Part shown: piece by piece, positions 1-8,799 of the stretch
Layout of the letters: every line of letters begins with the position of its first letter
Numbering within the stretch: position 1 is the first letter of the stretch
Position numbers and translations under genes: made by a program
DNA from: Agaribacter marinus
GTDB taxonomy: Bacteria; Pseudomonadota; Gammaproteobacteria; Enterobacterales; Alteromonadaceae
Length of the DNA stretch: 64,000 nt
NCBI RefSeq assembly: GCF_030160655.1
Contig: NZ_BSOT01000007.1
Coordinates: 207,384-271,383 of the forward strand
Direction: 5' to 3'
The notes under the pieces: generated by a model
Seen by the model: only the letters and a program-made list of their open reading frames with translations
The model's database searches: none
Told to the model about the DNA's origin: nothing

Positions 1-1167
1 CGCGAGTTTAGCAATGCGAATGCCGAATTCACGGAAATTACTAAAGAAGATGCCACTGACACTGCATGGTTATATGACAAAAATAATACCATGTTAGTTG
101 CCTTAAATACTTCAACAGGTGAGTTTAGTAAAACAAAGTTAAAAGGGCTTGATAGCGTTACTGGCTTGCACGTTAACAACAAAGTGTTAACCATGCTTGT
201 GAATAAAGACAATGAGAGTGCAATTGTTCAAATAGACACGTCAGATTCTCAATTTTCTCTTATTGATGGTTGGCATATTGAGGGCTTCGATACAGATGGT
301 ATATTCAATGACATTACGATTTTTGGTGATGGAAGGTTAATCGTCAGTATCGATTCAATGAGTGAGAATTTGTATGTCTTGGCCGACAAGGAAGAACTGC
401 TCGGTGTTGGCCCCATTGAAGATTCTGTGAGCTTGGAGGTCAGTGATACTATTGCGTTGCCTGAGGTTATATTGCAGCCCTCGGGGATTCATGCAGCCGA
501 TGATGGTAAATGGCTAGTGATTACAGATCAAGCTGAGGCATATGTATTGGGTGAAGACTTTTCCTTAGAGAATTCAACTAAGTTGTCATTTGATAGTATA
601 AATTGTAATCAAGGGTGCACCGAAGCGATTATCGGAGACAGTACTCAGTATTATGCAATTACTGACGCAGGTTTAGTTGGGCGCTTTGAGCTTGCTAATG
701 GCGAATATAATTTGGCGCAAGAATATGAATTAGACATTACCAGTAGCGAAGGTGATACATATATTTATGCGGGTTTAACGCAAAATAAAATGACCGGCGA
801 GTACTATTTGATACCCGATGACAATAGCCCTGATACCGAAGATGAGTTGTTAGTATTAGATAACGAATTTTCCTTGCTCAGTCGTCATGACATAACATTT
901 GCAAGTGAAGTCGATGGCAGCATTCATCAATATGATGCGCAAGGGGTCGAATATTATGATGGCGCGATTTATGTGTTATCTCAACAATTTACAAAGGTAC
1001 TAAAGCTTAATTTGAATGGCGAGATTCTGTCGGTTTTTGACATCGATCCTGAAGATGTGTCTGAACCGAGTGATTTTACAATCATCAATGATTTGATATA
1101 CGTCGTGGGCGATCATGAGGATGATCAACCGGCGCCGCCGATTACTGTGTATGGTTTGCCTGAGTAG
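1..1167 (+). CDS. SdiA-regulated-like beta-propeller protein, 5' end outside window
   Basis: The frame is open from the first base and stops with TAG at 1165-1167. The first ATG, at 91, is internal, because the codons before it (REFSNANAEF...) continue the same protein, so the gene is truncated by the window edge. What is visible is about 388 residues with repeated short beta-strand patterns of the kind V.D..LYVL. The pattern is clearest near the end, with EYYDGAIYVLSQ followed by KVLKLNLNGEIL, which resembles the SdiA-regulated / phytase-esterase-like propeller families. The protein is acidic, so an exported or surface location is likely, but the signal sequence would lie outside the window. 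The family call is by pattern only; the function is unknown. It converges on the TonB receptor gene, sharing a terminator hairpin. Confidence 0.6.
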   Translation, partial: REFSNANAEFTEITKEDATDTAWLYDKNNTMLVALNTSTGEFSKTKLKGLDSVTGLHVNNKVLTMLVNKDNESAIVQIDTSDSQFSLIDGWHIEGFDTDGIFNDITIFGDGRLIVSIDSMSENLYVLADKEELLGVGPIEDSVSLEVSDTIALPEVILQPSGIHAADDGKWLVITDQAEAYVLGEDFSLENSTKLSFDSINCNQGCTEAIIGDSTQYYAITDAGLVGRFELANGEYNLAQEYELDITSSEGDTYIYAGLTQNKMTGEYYLIPDDNSPDTEDELLVLDNEFSLLSRHDITFASEVDGSIHQYDAQGVEYYDGAIYVLSQQFTKVLKLNLNGEILSVFDIDPEDVSEPSDFTIINDLIYVVGDHEDDQPAPPITVYGLPE

Positions 1168-1192
1168 TATAAGTAGCGATACACGGTAAAAA

Positions 1193-1245
1193 GCCCGTAA
1201 TATGCAGTTAAGCATGTTAGCTGCATATTACTGCGGGCCTATTTT
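1193..1245. terminator. Bidirectional hairpin terminator between convergent genes
   Basis: A long inverted repeat (arms GCCCG-TAATATGCAG and CTGCATATTA-CTGCGGGC, 1193-1238) sits between the two convergent stop codons. On the plus strand it is followed by CTATTTTTAC. The minus strand reads into TTTTTACCGTG after the other arm, so it can stop transcription from either side. Confidence 0.8.
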
Positions 1246-1262
1246 TACTTATTCAGCGTTTG

Positions 1263-4200
1263 TTAGAAGCGCCAGTTAACACCCAAACGATAAAATGATG
1301 CAGCTAGGTTATAGTTTCTAGTCGCTTCTGGAATCGCGGTGAACGCTCGATTAGCTTCTTCTGTTATATTGGTAGCTTTAAAAATAACGCCTAAGTTATC
1401 CGTAAAGTTATACCCAACAGAAAAGTCCAGCTGTCCAAAATCTTCGTTCCAATTTCTTGGGTTTACGTTAATTCTATTTCGGTAAACATTTTGACCTGCG
1501 ACACTTGAGTTATCGGGATCTATCGCAGCCAACGTGAAATCTACATAATCTTGTTCCTGATCGCCACGTAGGTTTGAGTCACGCCAGTTATAGGCCAAAC
1601 GAACACTCCAGCCGTAGTTTTCATAAAATAGTTGCAAGTTGTACGTGGATTCAGAGCGACCAGGGACTGGCAGGTTTAATCCCGTGTATTCGTCATACCC
1701 GGCAGTTTGCTCGCTATCTACTAAGCTGAGGTTTGCCGCGACACCAAATCCTTGTAAATTATTGGGTAAATAGGTGAGCGTATGGACAATGCCCAATTCT
1801 AAACCTTCTACTTTTCCGTCGCCGCCATTAATTGGTTGCCTGACTAGTCGATTGAGAGCAACGTTAAAGTCTGTTGAATCGATTTTTTGATTCAGCAACG
1901 ATTTATAAAAATAAGTGATTGAAACACTGTCTGTTTCTGACATGTACCACTCCCAACTGAGATCCATTGACTCCGTTTCAAATGGCTTCAGGTTAGGGTT
2001 ACCTTGTGTAAATACGCCACCTCTATTGGCTGGGTCAAGGCTTAAATCATTTGCGCCTGGTCGAGCCATCGTTTTATATAAAGCGAAGCGCACAAACATA
2101 TCCTCAGTAAGGCCTAAAGATAAATTTAGACTGGGTAAGGTAAAACTATATTCATAACCAGAGGCCAGATAGTCTTTCCAAAGAGAGCCGCCATCAGTGC
2201 CCGGTGTACCTGTTCTAATTTCACCGCTAGCCGGAACGGACTCTGATATTTGCCATGGATCATCTTTAAAAATTAAGGCTAACTGTTCTCCGCCCGGTTC
2301 ATCTCTTGTTGTACAAAAGTTTTTAAGCTGCGGAAGATCTGCTGCCCGATTTCTTGCTCTGTGTGTCGATAGCGGTTGATCCCAAAAAGACGGCTCAAAT
2401 AATGGCCTTGTATCAGGATCTGAGCCTGCCGCCTCCCATTCTGCAAGTGGACCATTTTGAAACGCTTCATTTTCGGTTCTGACAATATTGGTTTTTTCGA
2501 TATCTACGTCCCACGGCATATTACAATGTGCGATGAAGGCTTCAGAACGACCATCTGTGTTACCGTGACGAATGCCAAAGTTGCCGGTTAAAGGCATGCC
2601 CGCTACTTCGTATTCAAAGTTAAATTTGATGTAAAAAGCGGTAGTATCTTCAAATACCTTTTCTGTCTGCAAGTCGTTCAGTACAACACTGTGGCCACCA
2701 TAGACAGAATTAATAAAATTATCCCAGGTGCCTTCGTTATTTGTTGTCCCCCAAAATTGACGTGGAAAGGTCCCTGGTACATTAGACATCCCTTCTCTAA
2801 GCACCAAAAAGTCATTAATTTTTGCTTCAGTGACATCAGAAAAAGCGCCCTCTGAATCTACAAGGGGGTCGTTGATCAATGACGTTAGAGTCCGATTGGG
2901 TTGGTTGCTTCGCCTATCTAGGCCATCAGGTAATCCATCACCGTCTACATCATCCGGAAACCCATCTGCATCATTGTCCTCAAAGCCTGGCACAAATGGT
3001 GTTCTAAAGTCAGAGCGGTCTTTAAAGTTTTCTAATTTATCGTAACGTGTTCCAAACTCAATATTATAGATACCCGCAAACTCGACGTTCCAGCTGAAAT
3101 CTAGACGAAACTCATCTATGTAGCCTCTGGTTCGATTCAGGTTCTTGTTCAAGCGATTTAAACGATGCAAATCATTGCGTAGATTTGGGTCTAAGTAGTT
3201 TGGTGAGAAGCCATCAATGGTTGCGCCCCCTAGTCGACTTCCTTCGTCGTCAAGTAAAGGTTCTCGCCATAAAATCTCATACTCAGGTAAATCTCCTCCA
3301 TTTCGAATGTCAAAACCGATACTCGGGTACAGTCTGTTACCTGTTTCTGGGTGAGTTGTTTCAAGGTGTAACTGCATTTCGCGATTTGTATTGTCGGTTT
3401 CCGATTTTGATGTCCCGAACTTAGCGGCAACAAAAAGCTCATCGGTAATATGCCAATTGAGGTCTACGCCGACGTTGATTAAGCTTTTATCTTGTATAAA
3501 TAGTTGACCGGTAGAGCTTACGGGAGATTGTTGATTGTTGTTTTGCGAATCAGCTAGAAAAATACCTGAGGTAAGGAAGGAGCGATTGACATTGCCAGTC
3601 GCTAGTTGACCAGTTGTAAATAACGAACTGGATGCTCGACCATCCGATTGTATGTAATTATCCATGAGTGTCGCGGCACTATACTCTTCAGGTGCCGTCG
3701 GACGCGTGAGTGTATTCCAGGTAGCGCCGGGTTCTAAAGTGACACCAAACTCGCCTCTGCCTGTCCTATTACCACCAAGGTTTTGCGTGTTTATTCTGAG
3801 TCTGGATGCCGCATTATTTTTTTGATAGTCACTGACGGACGCTTTTAGTTCCATATTTAGGTCGTCATTTAATTCCCATTGAATCGAGCCACTAATGGTG
3901 CCGTTAGTCAGTGCTTGTTCTCTTTGTTGAATATCTGCAAAGCGATGGTAAAACGCGGGATGATCAGGTATTGAGCCTGTTGCGTTTAAAAGTGCAATTG
4001 AGCGGCCAACACCTGGTGGATCGGATATGCCGCCGCCATTTTGCCTATTTTTGTCGACTCCACCATATCGTGCATTAAAGCCCTCAGAATATGTGTGTCT
4101 ATCTTCATAATCCGCGGATAAAAGAACCCCCAATCTACCTGCGTTTTCAAATTTCCATTGGTTAGAGAATAAGCCGCCAACTTTTGCGCTGGGGCTACTT

Positions 4201-4787
4201 TGGAGTGAGTTGTCATTAGCCTCTACAACCGCACGAATCTCAAGTTCATCGAAATCGAATGGGGAAAACGTCGTTAGTTCAACTGACCCACCACTTCCAC
4301 CTTCAATTTGATCAGCGGTTGGTGTTTTGCGAACAACAATGGATTTAACTAATGAAGACGACAAGGCGTTTAAATTGTTTTCACGATTGTCGAATCCGTC
4401 GGAGACGACGCCTTTACCGTTTATGGTGAGTGAGTTAGCACTAAACCCTCGGATCTGAAATGATGTACCGTCACCGGCGTCATCACGGCCAATGGTCACA
4501 CCGGTGACACGCTGTAACGCTTCAGCAATATTTGTATCGGGTAATTTACCAATATCCGCTGCGGATATTGCATCCACTATTTGCGTGGCGTTTCGCTTAA
4601 TTTCAGCCGCGTCAGAAAGTGCTTTATAAGTGCCTTTCACCTCAATATGTTCTAGGGTCTCGTCTTCAACATTTGTTTTTTCTTGTGCAAAAACATGGTG
4701 GCTGGCCAAAATAGACGTCGGAAAAAGTGTGGCATAAATTAGCAGCGTACTTGTTTTGAGTAAGGGTGTACGTTTTTTACTTTTCAC
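1263..4787 (-). CDS. TonB-dependent receptor (TIGR01782-like)
   Basis: About 1,174 residues. It has an N-terminal signal peptide ending near HHVFAQ, then a plug domain (IVDAISAADIGKLPDTNIAEALQ, then RIRGF-like IRGFSANSLTING) and a large beta-barrel finishing with the outer-membrane C-terminal aromatic (YRLGVNWRF). This is the receptor class found in Xanthomonas, Caulobacter and marine Alteromonadales, usually for oligosaccharide uptake. Start choice: GAGGAG lies six bases before a GTG at 4787; the TTG two codons upstream abuts that Shine-Dalgarno and is less likely. An Asp-rich stretch near residue 600 (DADGFPDDVDGDGLPDG, encoded about 2917-2985) resembles thrombospondin type-3 calcium-binding repeats and should lie in a surface loop. 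It is adjacent to, and co-oriented with, the uronate operon, so a uronic-acid oligosaccharide is a plausible ligand (inference). Confidence 0.92.
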   Translation of the reverse strand: MKSKKRTPLLKTSTLLIYATLFPTSILASHHVFAQEKTNVEDETLEHIEVKGTYKALSDAAEIKRNATQIVDAISAADIGKLPDTNIAEALQRVTGVTIGRDDAGDGTSFQIRGFSANSLTINGKGVVSDGFDNRENNLNALSSSLVKSIVVRKTPTADQIEGGSGGSVELTTFSPFDFDELEIRAVVEANDNSLQSSPSAKVGGLFSNQWKFENAGRLGVLLSADYEDRHTYSEGFNARYGGVDKNRQNGGGISDPPGVGRSIALLNATGSIPDHPAFYHRFADIQQREQALTNGTISGSIQWELNDDLNMELKASVSDYQKNNAASRLRINTQNLGGNRTGRGEFGVTLEPGATWNTLTRPTAPEEYSAATLMDNYIQSDGRASSSLFTTGQLATGNVNRSFLTSGIFLADSQNNNQQSPVSSTGQLFIQDKSLINVGVDLNWHITDELFVAAKFGTSKSETDNTNREMQLHLETTHPETGNRLYPSIGFDIRNGGDLPEYEILWREPLLDDEGSRLGGATIDGFSPNYLDPNLRNDLHRLNRLNKNLNRTRGYIDEFRLDFSWNVEFAGIYNIEFGTRYDKLENFKDRSDFRTPFVPGFEDNDADGFPDDVDGDGLPDGLDRRSNQPNRTLTSLINDPLVDSEGAFSDVTEAKINDFLVLREGMSNVPGTFPRQFWGTTNNEGTWDNFINSVYGGHSVVLNDLQTEKVFEDTTAFYIKFNFEYEVAGMPLTGNFGIRHGNTDGRSEAFIAHCNMPWDVDIEKTNIVRTENEAFQNGPLAEWEAAGSDPDTRPLFEPSFWDQPLSTHRARNRAADLPQLKNFCTTRDEPGGEQLALIFKDDPWQISESVPASGEIRTGTPGTDGGSLWKDYLASGYEYSFTLPSLNLSLGLTEDMFVRFALYKTMARPGANDLSLDPANRGGVFTQGNPNLKPFETESMDLSWEWYMSETDSVSITYFYKSLLNQKIDSTDFNVALNRLVRQPINGGDGKVEGLELGIVHTLTYLPNNLQGFGVAANLSLVDSEQTAGYDEYTGLNLPVPGRSESTYNLQLFYENYGWSVRLAYNWRDSNLRGDQEQDYVDFTLAAIDPDNSSVAGQNVYRNRINVNPRNWNEDFGQLDFSVGYNFTDNLGVIFKATNITEEANRAFTAIPEATRNYNLAASFYRLGVNWRF

Positions 4788-5328
4788 AAACAACTCCTCG
4801 TTATAATTAAAAAGTGGTATAGCGCCTTAAAAGCAAAGGCGGACGCCAATGAGCTTACCCCCACCTTGAGGGGCTTTTTCACTGAATGATTACCATCAAC
4901 TCAACAACAAAAGGGAATTTGCTTTGTGCTATTTGCCAACACCACCAATAAGTATTATGTGTAAAGAGTCAGTACATATATTTAATGTCAGATATAGGAT
5001 GTATTATGTATGCTTAACATATGTATAACATAAATATAACTTGCGTGTAAAATAGTATTGTAAGTAAAAGTCTAATTTTAAATATGCAGTTTATTGGTGG
5101 GGAGTAAAATCAACAAATTGATATTTACAGTCGTAATATCAAATGTTTTCTATATGTCTTTTGGCTAAACTCATTAGCCTTAGGTCTTTCGTTTTATTTT
5201 AGTGTGGAGTCACATGCGAATTAAAAGATTTACTAATAACACTTTAGTGTTACTTAATATTAAATAGGTCTAATAGACGGTGGGTCTGAATTGAAACGAA
5301 TTCGGTTAACTTACCTGAGTGATAGTAT
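4788..5328. other. Long AT-rich region upstream of the TonB receptor gene
   Basis: 541 bases without a credible gene. In the receptor's leader (minus strand) there are two small inverted repeats: GCGCCTT/AAGGCGG at 4823-4841 and a CCCC/GGGG hairpin at about 4858-4873. On the plus strand the second is followed by CTTTTT, but no plus-strand gene reads into it. The middle part (4970-5060) is rich in TATGTATA/TAACATA-type words. No operator or promoter could be assigned with confidence. Confidence 0.5.
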
Positions 5329-5338
5329 TCACTCAGGT
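5313..5338 (-). terminator. Hairpin overlapping the uxaC stop codon
   Basis: Perfect nine-base arms ACCTGAGTG and CACTCAGGT surround an eight-base loop and include the TGA stop of uxaC. It marks the 3' end of the minus-strand uronate operon. The following bases are not a strong U-run, so it may protect the mRNA end rather than act as an efficient intrinsic terminator. Confidence 0.55.
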
Positions 5339-6741
5339 TTTGCGAAAAATGTTTTTGCGTTTTGGTAGCAAATATCATTTACTATACCGCCTAGCATGTT
5401 AATGTCGTGAGGCGCTTCACCATTCACAACCCAATCGCCAATTTTATTACATAAAATTCGTCTAAAATACTCGTGCCGCGTAAACGACAATAAACTGCGG
5501 GAATCCGTGAGCATGCCGACAAATTGGCTTAATATGCCTAACTGCGCAACTTGTTCTAACTGTCTTTCCATTCCGTCTTTTTGATCATTAAACCACCAAG
5601 CTGAGCCAAATTGTACCTTCCCAGCAATACTGCCGTCGTTAAAGTTACCCACCATTGTTGCTAACATTTCGTTGGCGGCAGGATTTATCGTATATAAGAT
5701 AGTTTTTGGCAGTTTTCCTGCGACATCCATAGCATCAAGTAGGCGCGCTAGCGGTTGAGAAAATGGCTTATCACTCATTGAGTCGCATCCAGCATCAGGA
5801 CCAAATTTTCTAAATATGCGTGAGTTATTGTTGCGTTGTGGACCAATGTGCATTTGCATCACCCAACCCAATTGACAGTATTTTTCAGCGAGCCAAACAT
5901 GCACACCAGTAAAAAACTGATTTATCTCAATGTCATTTAAGGTATTGCCAGCTAAGCGTTTTTTCAAAATTTGGTTCAAGGTATATTCGTCTGGTACCGG
6001 TGCAAAGCGCATGTTTTCAATACCATGATCGGCTGTTCTGCAACCATGTATTTCAAAATGTTGAATGCGTCTATCTAATGCAGTGAGTAGGTTGTCAAAA
6101 CTAATGATATCTATGTTGGCCAATTTACCTAGCGTTTGCATGTATTCACAAAAGCCATCTAGCTCAATCTTAAAGACTTTATCAGGTCGCCAACTTGGCG
6201 TAACCGACACATTAAAACTTGCATCATCTTGCATTTGTTTATGATATTCCAAAGACGAGAGTGGGTCGTCGGTGGTGCCGATGTATTTAACATTCATTTG
6301 TTTTAAAATACCGCGTGCTGAAAACTCACGTTGAGCTAGCATCGATTCGGTTTGCGCCCAGATGTCCTCGGCAGTATCCGCCGATAACAACTTGCCACTA
6401 ATACCGAATGGGCGTTTTAACTCCATATGCGTCCAGTGATAAATTGGATTGCCTATGCATTTAGGAACCGTCTTTGTCCATGCTAAATACTTTTCTTTAT
6501 CACTTGCATTGCCTGTTATAGATTCTTCATTCATGCCAGCTGTGCGCATGGCTCGCCATTTATAATGATCACCTTGCAGCCATATTTGGCTAATATTCTT
6601 GAACCTGAAATCGAGCGCAATTTCTGCTGGACTCAAATGGCTGTGATAGTCGTAAATTGGTTGTTTTGCAGCAAAGTCAAAATATAAGGTTTCAGCAACG
6701 CTTGAGTTCAGCAAAAAATTGTCTGCTAAAAATGGTTTCAT
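5329..6741 (-). CDS. uxaC: Glucuronate isomerase
   Basis: 470 residues, the usual family length. UxaC interconverts D-glucuronate with D-fructuronate, and D-galacturonate with D-tagaturonate, in the cytoplasm (EC 5.3.1.12). Family features include the N-terminal [11 protein letters not shown] and [10 protein letters not shown], the metal-binding HxH of the amidohydrolase fold. Others are the [15 protein letters not shown] segment and the late [12 protein letters not shown] and [11 protein letters not shown] motifs. The start ATG overlaps the stop of the upstream TIM-barrel gene (ATGA), indicating translational coupling in the operon. With uxuA encoded divergently 5.5 kb away it supplies the first and third steps of hexuronate catabolism; the fructuronate reductase gene (uxuB) is not in the window. 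Confidence 0.96.
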   Translation of the reverse strand: MKPFLADNFLLNSSVAETLYFDFAAKQPIYDYHSHLSPAEIALDFRFKNISQIWLQGDHYKWRAMRTAGMNEESITGNASDKEKYLAWTKTVPKCIGNPIYHWTHMELKRPFGISGKLLSADTAEDIWAQTESMLAQREFSARGILKQMNVKYIGTTDDPLSSLEYHKQMQDDASFNVSVTPSWRPDKVFKIELDGFCEYMQTLGKLANIDIISFDNLLTALDRRIQHFEIHGCRTADHGIENMRFAPVPDEYTLNQILKKRLAGNTLNDIEINQFFTGVHVWLAEKYCQLGWVMQMHIGPQRNNNSRIFRKFGPDAGCDSMSDKPFSQPLARLLDAMDVAGKLPKTILYTINPAANEMLATMVGNFNDGSIAGKVQFGSAWWFNDQKDGMERQLEQVAQLGILSQFVGMLTDSRSLLSFTRHEYFRRILCNKIGDWVVNGEAPHDINMLGGIVNDICYQNAKTFFAKPE

Positions 6742-7661
6742 TTGCTTGATTGTGCTCCTAAGGTATTTACCTCTAATGACGGGGAGTAGGGGCTATGTAT
6801 AAACGCCATGTCCTGCAATATTGTCATTAATTTTTGCCCATACTCAAGGTATAAGTCGTAACTTTTGTCATTCGGTGTATTTAGCGCACTTGGGTCGTGA
6901 AATATAGCTGCAAGGTGCGGCTCTATCGAAATACCACCTGAATAGTTTGAGGCTTGTAAATCACGTAATATTTCTTTTACATAGCCCTGTCCTTCACCTG
7001 GCATTGTGTACACTTCTTTTTCACCGGGTTTGGGATTTAAGGTGTCTTTGATGTGAATGTAAGCAACATGTGATTTAATTTCATTGTAAAAATCCCAACC
7101 GTTTTGCCAGACATCCGCGCCATTGGCGTAATCTTTCATAAATGGGCTGTTACCGGTGTCATAAATGAGTTTTAGGTCAGGCACATTGTTAATTAATTCC
7201 AGACTGTGTCTCCAGCTCATACCGCCATAGTTCATGCAGTTTTCGTGCACCGGTACTAAGTCATGTTCTACAAACATATTCACGATATCACGCAAGCGAG
7301 CAAATCGCTCTTCTGCGTGTTGTTCAGTCCCTTCTTCCCGTTTATAGCTCATGATTCTGACGAGCTTGGTGCCAAGGCGTTTCATGCGTGGGATTGCGCG
7401 TTCGACCTCAGCCAGTGTAATGTCAAAAGGGTCATGTACGCTTTTTGCCCAATTGGCAATAGCAGATCCAAAGCAACTCACATACACATTGGCGTCTTCT
7501 AATTTTTTACACGCAATGTCAAACGCATCTTCGCTGATATCGTGGATATTTTTGCCATCAATGTTTCGACTTTCAATGGCGTTCCAACCAAGCGCCTTGG
7601 TGGCTTGGATTTGTAGATCTAAATCTTGTGAGGCCTCATCGGCAAATCCAGTTAAGTACAT
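6738..7661 (-). CDS. Sugar phosphate isomerase/epimerase-like TIM-barrel enzyme
   Basis: 307 residues of the xylose-isomerase-like TIM-barrel superfamily (AP_endonuc_2 fold). A likely divalent-metal site is formed by Glu140 (VPVHEN), Asp168 (LIYDTGN), His203 (YIHIKD) and Glu247 (ISIEPH). A good AGGAAA ribosome site precedes the ATG at 7661. There is no signal peptide, so it is cytoplasmic. Members of this superfamily act as ketose epimerases, inosose isomerases or 3-keto-glycoside beta-eliminases. The operon, with a Gfo/Idh dehydrogenase eight bases upstream and a DUF1080 protein, makes a role in 3-keto-glycoside cleavage attractive, but the exact substrate cannot be read from sequence. An alternative is an epimerase acting on fructuronate or tagaturonate. 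Confidence 0.85.
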   Translation of the reverse strand: MYLTGFADEASQDLDLQIQATKALGWNAIESRNIDGKNIHDISEDAFDIACKKLEDANVYVSCFGSAIANWAKSVHDPFDITLAEVERAIPRMKRLGTKLVRIMSYKREEGTEQHAEERFARLRDIVNMFVEHDLVPVHENCMNYGGMSWRHSLELINNVPDLKLIYDTGNSPFMKDYANGADVWQNGWDFYNEIKSHVAYIHIKDTLNPKPGEKEVYTMPGEGQGYVKEILRDLQASNYSGGISIEPHLAAIFHDPSALNTPNDKSYDLYLEYGQKLMTILQDMAFIHSPYSPSLEVNTLGAQSSK

Positions 7662-7669
7662 GTTGTTTC

Positions 7670-8785
7670 CTATTTACCTGTAATTACCGTTGTAAGTGTC
7701 TGTTTATCCGGCCAATGTTGAAGTGGTAAGCTGACTGGCGTGCCTTGCTGTGCCGCAGAAGAATATATAGCGCCAATAAGCTCAATGGCCATGCGACCTT
7801 GTTCACCATCTACGATGGACGGTCTATTTTCATCAATGGCATGTAATGCTTCTTCAAAGTTACGTTGATGCCACGAAAAATCGATGGCTTTGGGATCTGA
7901 TGCTCCTGCTGCTTCGGAGCTTGCTTGTAGACCTAATTTGTCGCGTATTTCTTCGTCTTCTGCGGCTGGTGTTTTAAAATCCCATACTGAAAATTTGTCA
8001 TCTACCATAAATGCTGAACCTTCCATTCCGCATATCTGCACTTGTGCCGGGTGACCTGTTTTAGAATAACAAGTGGTGGATGCTTGAATAATGCCTTTTG
8101 CGCCATTCTCGAACTCTAAAATTGCCACTAATGCATCTTCAACTTCAATACCATCGTGTCCAGCAAGTGCTGCAAACGCGGAGACTTTTTTGACCTTACC
8201 CATGACATGTATCAGCAAATCCACAGTATGAATCGATTGGTTCATTAATGCGCCCCCGCCATCTAGTGACCAAGTGCCTCGCCACGCGCCACTATCGTAG
8301 TATTCTTGCGTTCTAAACCATTTTATGGAGGCTTCTGCCATCGTTATACGACCAAAACGACCTTGTTCGACCGCTTTTTTTAAAGCATTGGTTGATGCGT
8401 TAAATCGTCTAGGGAGCACGCTAATTAATTGTACATTATTTTGTTCGCACGCTCGAATGAGCGCATCCGCTCTTTCTAAGTTGACCTCAAGCGGCTTTTC
8501 CATAATGACATGTTTACCTGCATTTGCGGCGGCTATTCCTGGTTCGAGGTGCGCGCCACTTGGTGTGCATACTGTAATAACATCAAGGTCATTGTTCGCA
8601 AGTAGTTGTTCAAGATCATCATAGGCTTTACATTCAAACCTGCCTGCGAAGGCTTCGGCTTTAGATAAATTACGATTGAACACAGCGATTAACTTTGCGT
8701 TATCCATCGCTTGTATTGCTTTGGCATGAAATTCGGCAATCATACCCGTACCAACAATGCCAAAGTGATAAACTTTTGAGGGCAT
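7670..8785 (-). CDS. Gfo/Idh/MocA family NAD(P)-dependent oxidoreductase
   Basis: 371 residues. It has an N-terminal Rossmann fold with GTGMIA at residues 12-17, the family EKP motif at 96-98 (Lys97 catalytic) and the downstream GGGALMNQSIHTVDL segment with His186 and Asp189. No signal peptide or Tat motif is visible, so it should be cytoplasmic. AAGGAAA precedes the ATG. Family members oxidise or reduce sugars, sugar acids and inositols. Two roles fit the operon: oxidising the C3 hydroxyl of a glucuronide before cleavage, or replacing the absent UxuB as fructuronate reductase. Sequence alone does not decide between them. Confidence 0.9.
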   Translation of the reverse strand: MPSKVYHFGIVGTGMIAEFHAKAIQAMDNAKLIAVFNRNLSKAEAFAGRFECKAYDDLEQLLANNDLDVITVCTPSGAHLEPGIAAANAGKHVIMEKPLEVNLERADALIRACEQNNVQLISVLPRRFNASTNALKKAVEQGRFGRITMAEASIKWFRTQEYYDSGAWRGTWSLDGGGALMNQSIHTVDLLIHVMGKVKKVSAFAALAGHDGIEVEDALVAILEFENGAKGIIQASTTCYSKTGHPAQVQICGMEGSAFMVDDKFSVWDFKTPAAEDEEIRDKLGLQASSEAAGASDPKAIDFSWHQRNFEEALHAIDENRPSIVDGEQGRMAIELIGAIYSSAAQQGTPVSLPLQHWPDKQTLTTVITGK

Positions 8786-8799
8786 ATGTATTTCCTTTT

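Noticed and set aside
4858..4879. Plus-strand terminator-like hairpin followed by CTTTTT
   Set aside because: No plus-strand gene reads into it; it is more likely part of the minus-strand leader of the TonB receptor, or chance.
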